DNA of 64,000 nt from Lantana camara (Eukaryota; Streptophyta; Magnoliopsida; Lamiales; Verbenaceae): NCBI GenBank assembly GCA_037501455.1, contig CM074864.1:26096001-26160000 (forward strand), in the 5' to 3' direction. A model generated the notes under the pieces. It saw only the letters and a program-made list of their open reading frames with translations, searched no databases and had not been told where the DNA came from. The translations under genes and the position numbers were made by a program. Below, in pieces: positions 25,385-37,030 of this stretch; the first letter of the stretch is position 1; every line of letters starts with the position of its first letter.

Positions 25385-26440
25385 TGTAGCACCCAAAGCA
25401 CAAAGATGCCACATCCCCGCACTATGGCTCAATCCACATATGAGATGGACAACCCATACATGAACTAAACTATAGCGAATGGGAGACAATAATAAAAAAA
25501 AATGACACTGGCAAGGCGGGACTAACCCCAAACCACATAATTAATTCATCACGCGTCAAAATAAAGCGGAAGCATAATATATTAATATTATTGCATGTTA
25601 TTGATCATATAATAACATGTTGGGATCAGTTAGAGGTAAAGAAAAGGATTTGGAATTCTCATTTTTATGCAGAATGTTTCTGCCTCTGCAGCGACCTGGG
25701 AACGGCCTTTCCGACCCTTAGTTCAAAATAGGAAGGGCCGTTCCTAGCTCCCCGAAGCGGTTCCCCAAAAATGGGAACAACCATTCCCGGCTATAAGCCA
25801 AAGTGGGAACGGTGTTCCCGTTCTCGCCGGCATTCACACATTTCAAAATATGGGAACGGCCGTTCCCCAAATACAAAGGGAACGGGAAGGGTCATTCCCG
25901 TTACGCAGAGGATGCAGAAGCAGGGGACGAAACAGGAGAGCTGATTGAGCTCCAAAACATGGAATTCCCTAGAAAATTAGATTGAGATAATGAAATCTCT
26001 CATTTTCTCTTTGAAGAACTTGGCTTAGTGATGAAGGAAGCAAAGTTTGATATTTTGTAAAATGAAATGAAATGAAGGTTGTGGAAGAGATGCATATACC
26101 GTGATTCATCTCTTAAACCACATTTTGCAATTAAACCCCCAAGCTTTGTAAGTTTATGCAATCAAGTTTAGACTTATAAAAAATGATCATTTTAGTGCAA
26201 GAATATTTTCATGCAATTTGGTCCACCAATTTAAGTAAATGTCAATTAAGGACACTTAAGCACTTAGAACAAGTTCGGCAATTAATTCACGTAACAATTG
26301 AATCCAATTTATAAACTAATTCTCAAGTTGACACGTATTTCACATATTTTCACGTAAACTTATTGAAATAGAATTCATATAAACGCTCGAAACTCACACG
26401 TGTCGAGCGTACCTAACTGTCTGAAAATTGGGGCGTTACA
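25385..26440 (-). mobile_element. Solo LTR I (1.06 kb), internally deleted relative of H
   Basis: Read on the minus strand it runs TGTAACGCCCC... to ...GGTGCTACA. Flanks ggtcc (25380-25384) and gttcc (26441-26445) are a target duplication with one mismatch, and the left LTR of A is continuous across this point. Both ends match solo LTR H (28655-30722) closely, but I is about 1 kb shorter, lacks the GC-rich island, and carries a palindrome cluster that H lacks. Confidence 0.75.
25698..25900. repeat. GGGAACGGCCGTTCCC palindrome cluster in LTR I
   Basis: Six variants lie within about 200 bp: GGGAACGGCCTTTCC near 25698, GGAAGGGCCGTTCC 25731-25744, GGGAACAACCATTCCC 25773-25788, GGGAACGGTGTTCCC 25805-25819, the perfect GGGAACGGCCGTTCCC 25852-25867, and a looser copy from 25878. 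The ACGGCCGT core is shared with the palindromes of E, whose flanks are different. Confidence 0.82.
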
Positions 26441-26625
26441 GTTCCTTAACAAGAAATTATTGGATAATTGAGTCCAAGAAAAATTTAAATAAATTCTAAA
26501 GTGCTCGGAATTAAATAGAGTTACACGTTAACACGTAGGTATGCAATTCACTTAAATCTCGTAAATGCTAAATTAAACTCTCACGTGACCCCGTACCTAC
26601 CTTACCGGAAAAACGGGGTATCACA

Positions 26626-26991
26626 GGTTATGTTAGCTTAATACATAAAAGATATGGAACGAATGCACTTGAAACCTTCATGTATTCAAAGTACTTGAAT
26701 GAATTGCAAACGTGGACATTCTCATAGCTCATTGTTATTGTCCATGCATATTATATCATGTTAATGCATTGTCGTACATCATATATGGTTCATTTGGAGT
26801 CTTGAGTCTCACGAGTGCATTGTATTATCCTTTGTACAGTTTTCTCCAGGGCAGAGACTTGCCGGGTCCATAGGACACTCTCAAGTGTTCTTGTTTTCTT
26901 GGTTGTTTGGTAAGGGTAACAGGTGGGTTTCTCTTCTATTCGATATGAATCGACCCGACATATCTAAGTGAAAGTTTTAAGCCAAAGTATC

Positions 26992-27025
<34 letters not shown>

Positions 27026-28152
27026 AGTCTTTTCAAAGGAGTTAATGATTTCCAACGTAAAGCCCTTCTTTTATGTATCCCTATCTTATGATTTTGGCGA
27101 GAGCATGATTATGAACATGGGCCCAAGGACTTAGTACATGTGGCTATCTGTGGAGGCAAGGGCCGACGGTGATCCCATGTATTAGTCCCACATGAACTAC
27201 GATGATACCGACCCTCGCTAGGAGATTAGCTAGGAATGGGAGCTGAGCCTTTGGTCAATGAATGAGGTGGCCTGGTCTTGCTAACCCGTCCACCACCTGG
27301 AGGGAAAATGTGTAAGTGTTAATGTTTATGAATGAATTATTATGATAATGATTATGAATGAAAGATTATGAACGAATGAATGAATGTTGTGTGACCACTA
27401 ATGAATGAATAATGCACACACGAGGTGAAGGTTGGAGAATTAGGTGAAGCTTGGAGAATTCTCCCACTTGCCAGGGCTCATTTAATGACCACATGAATGA
27501 ATCAATGAAATTGATTGTGGTAATCCCGAGCGTTGTTTTCCTTTGTTTTTACCCACTTGGGAAATATCTTAGAAACCTCGTACGGGTTTACATCTTGTAT
27601 GTGTGGGTATTTAAATTCTGCGATATTATTATAATATACCCTGTTTTACAGCCACCAGTCTCCTATAGACTGAACCCGGCTTTGTTTTCAGTTCATTTGC
27701 AGGTGTTGGAGTGCTAGGCGGGAAGTCGAGTCTGTTAAGTCTCTAGATCAAGTCTGAGTCTGTCCATTTGCATATTGTAAATTGAATAAGTTATAAGACA
27801 TATGTATGGATTGTTATGATTATATTATAATGATTCGGGAAAAGCTTCTAGGGATAGTTTAAACCCGTAAATTTGTGATTATGATTTATATTTGAATTTT
27901 CGGGACTAGGTACTCATGCTAGTGGAACCCGTCTTTTATGATATACCTCATGATTGAATATATGTTTTGCTTCCGCATGTGTTTTTCTCTGGTTGAATTA
28001 TTTAATTGGTTTCGAGGTTCTAGCTCCTGCCTAGCATAGCGAGTGAGTTGTGTCCCCGTTCGCTCTGATTTGGCACGTATATGGATTATCCATTTCATAT
28101 ACGGGTCGGGTCTTAGTGCGGGGGATGTGGCGTCGCGCGATCGGGTGCTACA
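26626..28152 (+). mobile_element. LARD D, 3' part of an LTR cut by A
   Basis: Ends GGGTGCTACA at 28152 and matches the 3' part of the C LTR in order: the GTACATCATATATGGTTCATTT block near 26770, the GC-rich island at 27115-27310 (GGGCCCAAGGAC through the CCGTCCACCACC region), the GCAGGTGTTGGAGT block near 27700 and the terminal block. The 5' part should lie to the left of A, outside the window. No PBS follows 28152, so it is a 3' or solo LTR. It holds a (TA)n run at about 26993-27023. Confidence 0.75.
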
Positions 28153-28649
28153 TGTTTTCTTTAAAAGGCCCAAATGATTCATATATAAATGTGTTTTATA
28201 TACGAAACCTAATTGAATTATTATATAATACGTTTTATATAACACTAAGTCCTAATGAACTAATTGTATAAATATGTTTTATACATTAAAGCCTATATAT
28301 ATATTATAAATATAAATGTGTTTTATATGAAGCCCATATAAATTCTTATATAAATATGTTTTATATAAGCCCATATATATAATGTTATATAAATGTGTTT
28401 TACATATAAGTCCAAACCCACTATTATATAAATGTGTTTTATATATATTAAGCCCAACCGAATTATTATTTAAATATGTTTTATATATAAGTCCATAACT
28501 ACTAATTTATATAAATGTGTTTTATATAATATTATATAATTTGTTTATATAATATTTTCTTTAGTAAATTAGTTTTACTAAATTAATTTAGTTTTTCTTA
28601 TGTAAATACGTTTTACACAATTGTCAAAAACATCAGTTGATTGTAATTT
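28153..28649. repeat. AT-rich degenerate tandem repeat (ATATAAATGTGTTTTATATA unit)
   Basis: About ten imperfect copies of a 40-60 bp unit built of ATATAAATGTGTTTTATAT followed by AAGCCCA or AAGTCCA. The copies differ in length and the A/T tracts are partly self-complementary. No coding. The region may be flank or leader of the copia remnant that resumes after solo LTR H. Confidence 0.7.
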
Positions 28650-28654
28650 ATCTT

Positions 28655-30722
28655 TGTAGCACCCGAAGCGCAAAGATGTCACATCCCTACACTATAGCTT
28701 AATCCACATATGATATGGACAACCCATACGTGAACTAAACTATAACGAACGGGAGACAATAAAAATCGAAAAAATAAATGACAACTAGCTAGGCGGGACT
28801 AACCCACAAACCACATAATTAATTCATCATGCGTCAAAATAAAGCGGAAGCATAATATGTTCAATATCAATTCAAACCACGAAAGCATGCTATCTTCACT
28901 ATCAATACATTATCATTTCTAAAATACATAATAACTAACAATGACAATAAATCATATGCAACAATAAATAAATGAACCGTGCATGACTCCACTACCAAGA
29001 CTGGACTTGACTCGACTCCCGCCTAGCATGTACCTGTACGAACCTGAAAGGTGGAGGCGTCAGCCTATGAAGACTGAGTCAGGGGTATAAATAAATATTA
29101 ACGCACATAACATGCAAGTTATATTCTCGGGTAAAGTTTTAGAAAGGAAAATAATATAAGTTGAAGAATATAATATCCTTCGCCCGAGAGTACAACTATT
29201 CAATTTAACACTTTATTTCATTCAGTTTCATGCAATACGTGGCCCGGCGAGTGAGGGCAAATCTCCAACCTTACACCAATAGTGAACAATACCTGCTTGC
29301 TTTATTATTTAACAGGTGATCATACAATTCAGTTATAGTGCGGTAGTGCAGTAGTGTATTCAATCAGTACAATCAATAAATGAAATCAACGCAGTAACCC
29401 GAGGACAGCCCGTGATGCCGGACCCGACCCCAGTCTCCTTCTCCCTCCAATGATGGGAAGGTTGCGAGCCGTCACCATCTACGACATGTTGTACGTCAGG
29501 AACTTGACTCCCACCCACGGAACTCCTTCCTCCACCAAACCTCCTGGTGGATTCATGGGTGATCCCACATGATGAGGGGAGTGCAGAGTTACCCGTTAAC
29601 CCTATGCTTTCCCGGTTGGCTCATACACTAACCCTCGGGCCCAAAGTGAACAATCATGCTTACTCGCCAAAACATGCACGATACATGACTTGCGTTTCAT
29701 GAACATGACTTTCTTGTAATCATGAGTAAATTTCATGGAAATTATAGATATACATACCTTTTGCCCGAAATCTCACGTAAGGGTTATATAGGTTCTATAT
29801 AACTAGAAATTAAACCTCATCAAAACTCTATAATTCAATCCCTACCGCTATAATTCATGAAAGGAACATATATTCATGCTTAAAGAGCAATAAAACTAAC
29901 ATAAACACTCATATCATTCCTTGATCATCATAATCATCAACTTCAAGCTCATATATCATCTCATCATATAACTCCATAATTTCCAAGAATTCATACACCA
30001 ATTCAAGTTGAAAGCTTAGAATCATGCTTCTAACATCAAATAAATAAGTTGATAAGCTTAAACCCTAACCCTAACTTCAAGAAATATTATCAAGAAATCA
30101 CATATATAACCATATATACCTTGAAATGAAAGTAGATGGAAGAAGAAGATGAAGATGGATGATTGAGCTCCAAAATATGCAATTTCCTTGGAAAACATGG
30201 ATGAAATAATTGAAATCTCTTCTTCTCTCCTTGATGGATGAACCGAGAGTTTAGGGAGCAAAGTGTTGGGGAGATTTTTAATGAAATGAAAGAATGGAAG
30301 AATGAAGAAGCATATAACGTGATATATCTCCTCAAAATTAGTAAAATGCACAAATTGCAATTAAATCCTCCAAGTTCCTAAGTCATGTAATCAAAGATGA
30401 AAGGTTTGGAAATTGATCAATTAAGTCCCAAGAGATCATCATGCGATTTGGTCCACTAATTTAAATAAATGTCAATTAAGGACACTTAAGCAATTAAAAC
30501 AAGTTCGGCAATTAATTCACGTAACAAGTAAATCCAATTTATAAAACAATTCTCAAGTTGGCATGTATTTCACATAATTTCAAATAATCATGTTGAGATA
30601 CAATTTATAAAATTAATATAACACATATAAGTTGGATAAACAAAAGTAATAAAATAAAATCCTAACGCTCAAAACTCACACGTGTCGAGCGTACCTGACT
30701 GTCTGGAAATTGGGGCGTTACG
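28655..30722 (-). mobile_element. Solo LTR H (2.07 kb)
   Basis: Flanked by a perfect 5-bp duplication atctt (28650-28654 and 30723-30727). On the plus strand it starts TGTAGCACCC and ends GGGCGTTACG, so the last base departs from the TG...CA rule. It has the terminal and GC-rich island modules of the other LARD LTRs in minus orientation (island at about 29430-29650). There is no interior, PBS or PPT, so it is a solo LTR. Confidence 0.82.
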
Positions 30723-30959
30723 ATCTTTGTGATAGTTTAATGGATAATGTTAATTTGTTTAACAATAGTTCAATATATGAATTCGTTTCATTTGGACTTA
30801 TGGTAATTAAATTATTTGAAAATCCAGAATCGTATTATATGTGATGATTATGAGCTTAGCGAAATTTTCGAACATGTAATGTGAATGAAGGAAATTCTTG
30901 TTAATTTAATTATTTAGTTATGTGCCTAATAATTAGTCCTTTTCTTATATACTTAGAGA

Positions 30960-31860
30960 CATGTCTTTGAAACGCTTGGCAATTGTAGCTTTAGAGAAAC
31001 TTGATGGGTCAAACTATGACTTTTAGCATAGGAAAATCCAGTATTACCTTCATGACCGCGAAGTAATGGACCCCTTAACTACTAGTAAGGTCGCACCTAC
31101 TGAGTCTATGAAAGAAAAACGTCCTTCTTAGACTAACGAACCAAAGGGTGTCGTGACCAAAGTAGGAAAACCTAAAGAAAAGAACATGACACGTGTGAAG
31201 TGCTACAGTTATGGAAATAAGGGTCACTTTGCTCGGGATTGCCCCGAACCAAAGAAGAAACCTACTTCCCATTCCCCTCTTGAACTATATGCTTGGGCAC
31301 ATGCATTAGTTGCTAATCATTTTCCAAATTGGATTGTAGATTCGGGAGCAAGCCAACATATAGTGCAAGATCGAGCTGGTTTTTGAGAGTTTCATTGTTA
31401 TCTGGTAGGTACTCAAACAGTCGTTTTAGGGAATGGCAGTGAGGAAGACGTCCTCGGTATAGGGACATACCAGCTGAAGCTTCGTGGAGGAAATACATTG
31501 TTCCTTTATGATGCTCTCTATGCACCAGGGGTGTGATGTTCTTTAATTTCAATAGTTTCTTTATTGAGACTTGGTTTTTCCTTTAATTTTTATTCTAGTG
31601 GTTTAGAGATTTTGTATCATGACAATATGTTTGGCCATGGTTCATTACATAATGGTAATTTTGCTAATTTATAATAATAATTCTTCGCTTGCCTTAGTTG
31701 CTAATTTTGATTACGATTCGGAATATGTGAAATGGTATCCTAGAGTAGCCCACATAGGCCAAGATAAGATGAGTTGACTAGCTAAAGAAGGTATTTTAGA
31801 CCGACTCACTAGAGTTAAGTTACCTAAATGTGAGTCTGTTCAGAATAGTGCCCAGAAGAT
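30960..31860 (+). pseudogene. Decayed Ty1/copia gag-protease fragment
   Basis: Frames read a gag start (LEKLDGSNYD near 31000) followed by a stop where Trp is expected, a zinc-knuckle remnant CYSYGNKGHFARDC at 31201-31242 in which the second Cys has become Tyr, and a copia protease motif NWIVDSGASQHI at 31327-31362. After another stop come YLVGTQTVVLGNGSEEDV and LYDALYAPGV segments, and then a pre-integrase-like VKWYPRVAHIGQDKM...LAKEGILDRLTRVKLPKCE segment to about 31840. Stops and frameshifts make it non-functional. The sense strand is plus. No RT was found, and similarity fades after about 31850. Confidence 0.75.
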
Positions 31861-32585
31861 TCAATTAGTTGGATTAATTAAACTGAATTTACAACAAGTT
31901 GTAAGTATTTCACATATTAATAATTAATGACGTGTGGTGGTATTCTTATATGAAATGTGTTTCATAGGAAAAGACTTTGAATACCGAAATCACGTATCAT
32001 TAAATTTGTAGTCGGTAAGATAAGAATATGTTCTTATCAAGGCTATAACGTGGTTATATAAGATGATAGTCTTTCGTCATAGGGAATGGTGATTCTGATT
32101 ATAACACGTTGATGATTTTCAATAGGATTGGAAACATCGAACTGGACCACTGAGATTATTCATTTTATACTACTATCTAAATTGAATAAAATCTTAGGAA
32201 GCATTGCACTCTTAATCCTAACAATATTTCGAATTTAGGCGTGTAGTGTTAGTCGCTGTAATGTACTCGAAGTGAGGTCTCGGTAACGGTAGCCAAAATA
32301 CTTTGTACGTTCGGTGACAACATGAAATGTACTAAAGAGTTATATTGATCGAGGAATCTGTGGCCTTGCTGGAAGGTAAAAGATATCCCTGAAATAGATT
32401 TACAAAAGTTCGAATTAAGACTTTGGCCAAAGCACTTCGCGTGATACGTCACTGAAGTTGTATGATGAATGTGTTTCGCATACAGAGAATTTGAACTTAA
32501 GGCGAATCAATACATTTCAAATTTGAGATGAAAAATAAATGATAGTAGTTGCGATTTATTTTTCATGGATATCTACACGGAGGAG
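31861..32585. other. Unassigned AT-rich stretch
   Basis: About 725 bp with no open frame of note and no LTR end, PBS or family motif that I recognise. It could be decayed leader or interior of a copia element. Confidence 0.4.
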
Positions 32586-33646
32586 TGAAATACGGCTCTA
32601 GAGTTTTTGGCCTTCGTCAGGTCCGACCGAACCGGTTCCACACGTGGCCGATCCCGGTTCTACCACGTGTCCGGGTCGGATAGACCCTACCCGTTGACCC
32701 GTTTGATCGATCCGGTCCAGATCCAATATGGATCGTTGCTTTACGCTGACGTGGCGTGATCTCTTAGCCGTCCACTCGTCATGCCACCTGGCGCCCAGTC
32801 AGCGCAACCTCACGCCTGTCTGCTGACGTCAGCTGCCACATCATTGATTTTTTTTTTTTTAATGAAAATATTATTTTCTCCATAATTTCGCATGAGGGCG
32901 TGTGCGGCGTCGGATCGGGGAGCAGCCAGTAGCGTTGGACTCGTGGTGCTGAGATCTACGACGTGGTCACCTTGGTTTTTCGTGTCCAAGTTGCAAACGC
33001 AAGTGGGGTGTGAAATTACTATTTTACCCCTGGTTTTTCCCCTATAAATAGGGGCCTTGGCACTTCATTTTTTCCATCCAAGGTTGGGAGAGGTTTTGGA
33101 TGAACATTCGGCTTTGAAACCATATCACTTTTCTCCTAGTTAATTCCGATTTATTTTGGAATTAATTTTAATTAGGTGTTTAAATATAAAACGCCTAATT
33201 TCGGGAGATTCAGGGTTTTCTAGTTTAAAGTTTTACTTTCTCCAAGTATTTACAGAAATACTTTCGGAGCCCACACTCCGAGGGTTTCTCTGGGGTTATT
33301 GTAGGGAAGCTCTGCCGGTTTCACGAGGAGATCGGGTATCGGGTTCTAAAGAGGTGAATTCGGGAGCTGGAAAAATAGCTTTAGATAGCCATGCTTGTAG
33401 TAAGGTAATTTTTTTCAGTTATTTTTCTAAACATGATAAATTATATGCTCTTAAGTGTTAATTACATGTTAGATATTTATCTGCTTAAGTAATTTAAAAT
33501 TTATTATCAATTGCATGTATATACTTGAGTAGATCCGGCTAGTCTTCCGCTATTGTATTAAAATGTTTTAGAAATATTTTAATACTTGTATTATAATAAA
33601 AATTTTAAAATGTGGTCTCGGACTGCCACTGTTTCGGGGCCCACCA
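32586..33646 (+). mobile_element. Copia element G, 5' LTR (start approximate)
   Basis: Placed by what follows it: a TGGTATCAGAGC primer site at 33656 and a copia leader and gag. It has an LTR-type promoter, TATAAATA at 33043-33050, preceded by GC-rich DNA with two CACGTG boxes near 32643 and 32669. The right end is one of the CA dinucleotides at 33642-33646. The left end (TG at 32586) is a guess, because the 3' LTR needed for comparison is not in the window. Confidence 0.55.
33043..33050 (+). promoter_or_regulatory. TATA box of copia LTR G
   Basis: TATAAATA in CCCCTATAAATAGGGG, a usual plant LTR core promoter, about 600 bp before the primer site. Confidence 0.6.
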
Positions 33647-33655
33647 CCTAGCGAC

Positions 33656-33667
33656 TGGTATCAGAGC
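33656..33667 (+). other. Primer binding site of copia element G
   Basis: TGGTATCAGAGC, complementary to the 3' end of initiator Met tRNA, about 9 nt after the presumed LTR end. Confidence 0.85.
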
Positions 33668-34840
33668 CGTGCTCTAGATATATACATGCATTGATGTGAT
33701 GCATGCGATGCATAATTTTAAATCTGATACTGTGCACGTAAATTCTGTCAAATGAGGCTGGTTTTTAAGTGGGACCGTTTGTGACCCCTCCAGTGTTTCC
33801 TGGGAATTTACGTGGAATGGTATTTTTTGTGAAACAATTTAATTGTTTTTCCTAAAAAATTACCGAATAAGTAAACATGATTTAAATTATGAGATAATTT
33901 ATTTATAACATGTTTACTTTATGCCATTTATTTTAAGCATAATAATTATGTGATAATTATATGAAAACATGCTTAATTATTTTATTTTATGGCATGATCA
34001 TGATTCATGATAATATGAGATATTATGTTGTTTTCAATTATGCATATTTTATTTAATGTGATTAGATAAATAATGTTTAATAGAGATTAGACGCAATGCA
34101 TAATTGGACTAATATTTTTCGGCCTAATTAATATATTGTTATTAAAGCCTTAAAATATTATTAGGATTATCAATGTGATTTAGTAATCCTAGTGGGAGGA
34201 TATTAATAAGATTAATCACTTCTGACAATAAGACGCCAAAAGTGATTATATGATAATCAAGTGGGAGCGAGATGAAAAGAGTTGGATTCTCACGGCCTCC
34301 ATTACCCGTCTATAGTATAGTGGATGTATACTACTCCCTTCGGCGGGTATATATTCGCGGTATACAAGATTAGACTTCTACGGATAGAGTGAAATACGGG
34401 AAAGTCAGCTCGACCACACCTCCGTGGAGTGTCTTGACCTAATTGTACGGACTTCTAGGTAATGGTGCACACTTGACTAAGTAATGTATTAACCTCCCTT
34501 CGGAGCTCTGTTATATTTACTTAGAGGCCAAGGGTTGACGTGGTGGATTGATATTGTTTGGTAAGAGTTACGTAGATGACATGTTAATTAAGAATAGTTC
34601 TTGCTTTTCGAAGCGGTTTTCGACCTCATCTCCGGGGAGTCAACTGCAGTTAGTTAAGTCACCATTGCGTAAATCAAAATGCTTACGTGGATTTCATTTA
34701 TTGGTTGGACGCAGAAGAAAGCGAAATACATAATCATAACTTGCATTTATTTATTTCAGTTTTATAATTACGATCTCCCTTAGCCCACTCCAAACTATTT
34801 GTCTATAAAGAAATAGGCTAGTAAGGGTTCAACTATGCTG
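33668..34840 (+). mobile_element. Copia element G, untranslated leader
   Basis: About 1.2 kb between primer site and gag remnant, AT-rich at first, then with GTGGGAG and CCTCCC-rich segments near 34190-34510. No protein similarity recognised. Confidence 0.55.
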
Positions 34841-35558
34841 ACTAGGAAATGGATCTTGACATCGTGTTGAGACACGAAAGTTTACGTACTCACTGAACCT
34901 AATCCGAAAATTCCAAAAACTACAGCCAGTTAGGATTAGAAAGACGCTTATTCCAAACAGATCAAGTGTAATGATCTGGCTAGTCTTATGTCCTGACAGC
35001 TGTCTAAAAGCTCTTGAGCATCAGACGCATGAGATGTCTACTGATAAGAACATGTTTTGAAGACAGAATGGTATGAAGGTACGAGCCAATAAGAAGGTTG
35101 TTAGATATGAAGATGTATGAAGGATCGCCGATTTAGAATCATATTATGATATGATAACTAATCTGAACGAGATTGAAAGCCTCTGTGCTTAAAGAAACAA
35201 TCTTAACAGACAGGATACGATCCTATATTCTCTGCCTAAGTCGTTTGAAAGTTCAGGATTAATTTTAAATAATTTTTTTTAAACCTAACCTGAACCAATG
35301 AACGACCTCAATATGGCAGAAAGGGTAATATAGACTAAGGGAAAAATTCTCTTAAATCAGACATCAATATCTACGGCCTCAAAAGCCAGTAAGTGGAAGA
35401 AAGAATAAGGAAAAGTTCCCAATCTAAGGTTCATAAATAGAAAGCCAAATCCGACAATGGAAAAGTGTTTCTATTTCGGTGGTAATGGGTATTGGAAAGG
35501 AAATTATCCAAAATACTTAGTTTGTCCATTTACTACGCCGTTTCGATAAGATATGAAG
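34841..35558 (+). pseudogene. Copia element G, decayed gag
   Basis: Starts around an MDLDIVLR-like segment near 34850 and runs with several frame changes through gag helices (LLDMKMYEGSPI-like near 35098-35130, ERL.A near 35170). It reaches a zinc-knuckle remnant CFYFGGNGYWKGNYPKYL at 35466-35519. In a working knuckle the pattern would be C-x2-C-x4-H-x4-C; here only the first Cys is left, the others being Phe, Tyr and Tyr. The frame is cut by solo LTR J at 35559 and resumes at 52124. Confidence 0.72.
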
Positions 35559-37025
35559 TGTAGCGCCTCCCCAGCACTACAACCCCGCACCGCAATACTC
35601 CCTGAGTGGAGGTTAGACCCAACACTCAGGAAATACTACGACGAATGGTTAGGATAATATATGAATGGAGTATATGTTACCGTGCAGCGGAAGATAAATA
35701 GATTCAACTTTACCAATAGACTGGGAGGATAACGTACAACGAGCAAGGATTATCATTATTGATCAATGTAGTTCGCTAAAGAGTACAACAGATTAACATG
35801 CAAGGACAAAGTATGAGATAGTTTGTTTCTGCAGACAGTAGGCTCAAGGCAGTGTACTCTTAGGATCGGATCCAACCTACTGTTGTAATGCTTCAAGGTA
35901 CCTCTAGTGTCGTTTATTGATTCCTGAAATCATGCATTTTAAAATAGGCAAGAGGGTTAGTCAAAGTGACTAAGTGAAGGGGGTATAGTAGTTTATAGAT
36001 ATATGTGTACATATAGATATGATCAAGAAGATCTTGATCTAAAGTATTGACAATAGGATATAGCAAATAGGAAACGGTTCATAATAATAGTAAAAGTAGG
36101 GATAGGGGTAATTAGGAATTTTTATAGAAACATGAACCATTTGTTATAATAACTTTAATACCCGCAAGCTAGGCCTCTCCATCCGTAGCTCCTTAAATAA
36201 TTTGGTAAAATAGTACCAGGCTGATCAAGGCACCGATACTTTAATAAAACCAAGTATGATATAACTCCGCTACTCCGTAGTGTCAATAGGGGAACAAACC
36301 CTAGAGACGATATATGTAATAAGTGGGAGGCAGCTATCTCTCCCAAGGAGGTTGTCTCCCTCAAAAGTCTCTCGGCGTGGAGTAACTAACCTCCAGCTAA
36401 ACCACTACCAAGAGTTGGTGGCGGTGTGTGGCACCAACAATACCCTCGGCCCGATACCTTCCGGGTATTGCTCGACACAGCTGCGCGCCGGGGCCCATAA
36501 TGATAATGATAAGATATTTTGCTTGCTTAGTCGGGAATCAGTTCTTAGTAATAACAGGATTGAAATATATAATGTCTGAGTAAGATTCTGATTCCAACCT
36601 AAAAGTATTTTCCTCATAAAGAGGGATATTGTAATATGATACTATGTATATAGGATAATAAATCATAAATAATAGGTAGGCTTGAAAATAGGTTTTAAAT
36701 AGATACATAGATATAGGCATGATTCCAGTTGAAAACATTTTAACCCTCACCTATACCGGTAGTCAGACATTGTAATGTGGATTCCAGTGCGCCTGAAAGT
36801 ATTAACTACTATAGGCTTAGAACTAGGTTCCTTATTTTAATCAAATAAGCACATAAAACACATAATGTTCATGCATAAAAGGATTGCACATTATTCTAAT
36901 CAAGTAAACACATAAACTATATCATGTTAGAGAATTCCCTATAAACTCTAATTTTAACCTTTTAAGGGAAATTAAGTAATTAATCAGGTTTCATGAATTC
37001 TTTAACCACTTAAATATGTATTAAT

Positions 37026-37030
37026 CACAT
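37026..37030. repeat. Left target-site duplication of the Tat element (cacat)
   Basis: cacat precedes the 5' LTR and is repeated exactly at 49755-49759 after the 3' LTR. Confidence 0.92.

Larger units (their letters stand above)
4124..26625 (-). mobile_element. LARD A, old non-autonomous LTR retrotransposon, interrupted
   Basis: Minus-strand element. The left (3') LTR is 4124-5741, the polypurine tract follows at 5742-5757, the interior is 5742-8348 plus 21848-22486, the primer site is at 22474-22484, and the right (5') LTR is 22487-26625. Without nested insertions the interior is about 3.2 kb, the same as in element C, and I recognise no Gag or Pol motif in it. The two LTRs differ by many substitutions and a roughly 190-bp indel, so A is clearly older than C. 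E lies in its left LTR, B (holding C) in its interior, and I in its right LTR. A itself split an older LTR (D); the five bases after it are ggtta. Confidence 0.8.
22487..26625 (-). mobile_element. LARD A, right (5') LTR
   Basis: The minus-strand start TGTGATACCCC at 26625 and the PBS at the other side fix the LTR. The end next to the PBS is odd: the ...GTGCTACA terminus and tccttaag spacer expected from C and F are missing, so a small deletion or rearrangement removed roughly 40-60 bp there, and 22487 is approximate. The GC-rich island lies at about 23360-23580 (minus). Repeats at 24603-24725 and solo LTR I (25385-26440) are inside. Many differences from the left LTR mark this as an old insertion. 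Confidence 0.75.

Noticed and set aside
26993..27023. (TA)n run as a regulatory element
   Set aside because: Simple microsatellite inside LTR D.
31153..31386. A stand-alone zinc-knuckle gene
   Set aside because: Part of a decayed copia gag-protease with stops on both sides and a lost Cys.
34548..34733. A YVDDML-like segment read as an RT (SYVDDMLIKNSS)
   Set aside because: Short match in the copia G leader with no other RT motif around it; a small RT fragment cannot be excluded, but support is too thin.
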